64,000 nt of DNA from an uncultured Duncaniella sp. (lineage in GTDB: Bacteria > Bacteroidota > Bacteroidia > Bacteroidales > Muribaculaceae): assembly GCA_910589485.1 (NCBI GenBank), contig CAJUSW010000001.1, positions 540,019-604,018 of the forward strand, given 5' to 3'. Made by a program: the position numbers and the translations under genes. The notes beneath the pieces were generated by a model. It saw only the letters and a program-made list of their open reading frames with translations, made no database searches and was not told where the DNA came from. Below are positions 63,344-64,000 of this stretch, one piece after another. How positions within the stretch are numbered: position 1 is the stretch's first letter; each line of letters begins with the position of its first letter.

Positions 63344-64000
63344 TCATTTTGTGGGCAGATGCATCGCCCTGAACAGCTGTTGCTTCACTATCGCAAATAT
63401 ATAACTGAGGATAAACACCGTAGGCACCACCACAAAGAACCATGCTCCGAACTGACCTTGATCAACGTAATAATGGTCCTTAAAATATTTATATACCATT
63501 ATATCAAACATATAACTTGCCAGGTACATATCGAGCGACAGAGTGGACACGCTTTCAAGCATCCGCCTAATCCACTTGTTGCGGAAATCAATCTTGTAGA
63601 GCAGCAAAAAACAAGCCGTGGCAAGCGGCATCCCTATGATACCGTTTCCATCGCCCACAAGCTGTATCATAGAGTGATTGCTCACAAACAAAGCGTTGAA
63701 CACCGGATTGATCAGACAACAACCGAGAATGAATGTAATCAAGTATTGAGATTTTATCTTTACCTGATACTCACGTATGTATGCTCCGATGAAAAAGAAC
63801 GCGCAAGGATACACCAATTCCCAATAACCAGGCACAAGACTCACCCCATAACGATTGAACATATCGGGAAAAGCACATAGAAAATACAGCGTACCTAATA
63901 AAACATGTTTATGACGCAATGTCCCGATATTTTTCCACATGATATTGAGTAGGTGGACGGCGTGATTTTGAACGAAACCGCATGAAACTTCGTTAATAAG
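63344..64000 (-). CDS. Membrane acyltransferase (acyltransferase 3 family), partial
   Basis: The frame is open to the right edge of the window, so only the C-terminal ~218 residues are seen. They form several hydrophobic helices: YELVYPCAFFFIGAYIREYQ-like loops, LITFILGCCLINPVFNALF and AWFFVVVPTVFILSYIFAIV. GAYIREY and SLDMYLASYM fit the O-acyltransferase family that decorates surface polysaccharides. An ATG at 63940 is internal, because residues before it (GFVQNHAVHLLNI) continue the same helix pattern. The DNA is AT-rich, as expected for a cell-surface modification gene. The substrate is unknown. Confidence 0.8.
   Translation of the reverse strand, partial: LINEVSCGFVQNHAVHLLNIMWKNIGTLRHKHVLLGTLYFLCAFPDMFNRYGVSLVPGYWELVYPCAFFFIGAYIREYQVKIKSQYLITFILGCCLINPVFNALFVSNHSMIQLVGDGNGIIGMPLATACFLLLYKIDFRNKWIRRMLESVSTLSLDMYLASYMFDIMVYKYFKDHYYVDQGQFGAWFFVVVPTVFILSYIFAIVKQQLFRAMHLPTK

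Overview
The window looks like a chromosomal segment of a gut-type member of the order Bacteroidales, plausibly family Muribaculaceae. The reasons are a SusC/SusD-type outer membrane uptake locus, lipoproteins with acidic residues right after the lipobox cysteine, the DUF4295-L33-L28 gene group, and repeated promoters of the Bacteroidetes form (TTTG at -33, TAnnTTTG at -7). Base composition is moderately GC-rich across the housekeeping genes. Several patches are clearly more AT-rich (about 3570-4430, 17500-19050, 32600-35200, 63350-64000). The family-level assignment is an inference.

Layout. 1-3090: end of dxs, then trkA-trkH for potassium uptake. 3190-4424: a promoter followed by a highly structured, possibly non-coding RNA that ends in a terminator, then a lipoprotein gene. 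4624-9987: an unknown Pro/Arg-rich protein, a Nudix hydrolase, RecQ and a DUF349 protein. 10178-11365: tRNA-Leu and an unknown secreted protein. 11466-17230: a five-gene minus-strand operon (aldolase, Na+ symporter, Fe-dependent alcohol dehydrogenase, PdxA-like dehydrogenase, DUF1537 kinase) that looks like an acid-sugar catabolic unit. 17416-19400: an AT-rich accessory island with an unknown gene, a truncated AlbA_2-type gene and palindromic direct repeats. 19565-22694: ybaK-aroC-radical SAM-upp operon. 22804-25191: two PLP enzymes of sulfur amino acid metabolism. 25413-31266: pnp, a glycosyltransferase, a GH13 enzyme and a patatin. 31443-40153: holB, an AT-rich outer membrane receptor, an AddB-like protein, hemW and a CpsB-type phosphatase.

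40310-45822 is a SusC/SusD/DUF4465 uptake locus. The start of its susC gene is interrupted by a run of nine G, one base out of frame with the only upstream ATG, which suggests on/off switching by slipped-strand mispairing. 46008-48358 holds a PurF-like protein without the catalytic N-terminal cysteine and the DUF4295/rpmG/rpmB operon. 48687-52680 holds a ROK sugar kinase, recG and ispD. 53151-61604, all on the minus strand, is a pentose and hexuronate block: a Nudix-type regulator, xylB, xylA, a XylE-type transporter, a KDPG aldolase, uxuA and an SDR reductase. It would feed xylose into the pentose phosphate pathway and mannonate/fructuronate into KDG/KDPG. The window ends with an OmpA-family porin and a partial membrane acyltransferase.

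The observations I rate highest are the poly-G tract in susC, the structured RNA at about 3224-3540, the PurF paralogue lacking its nucleophile, and two large palindromic elements (47607-47679, 56028-56214).
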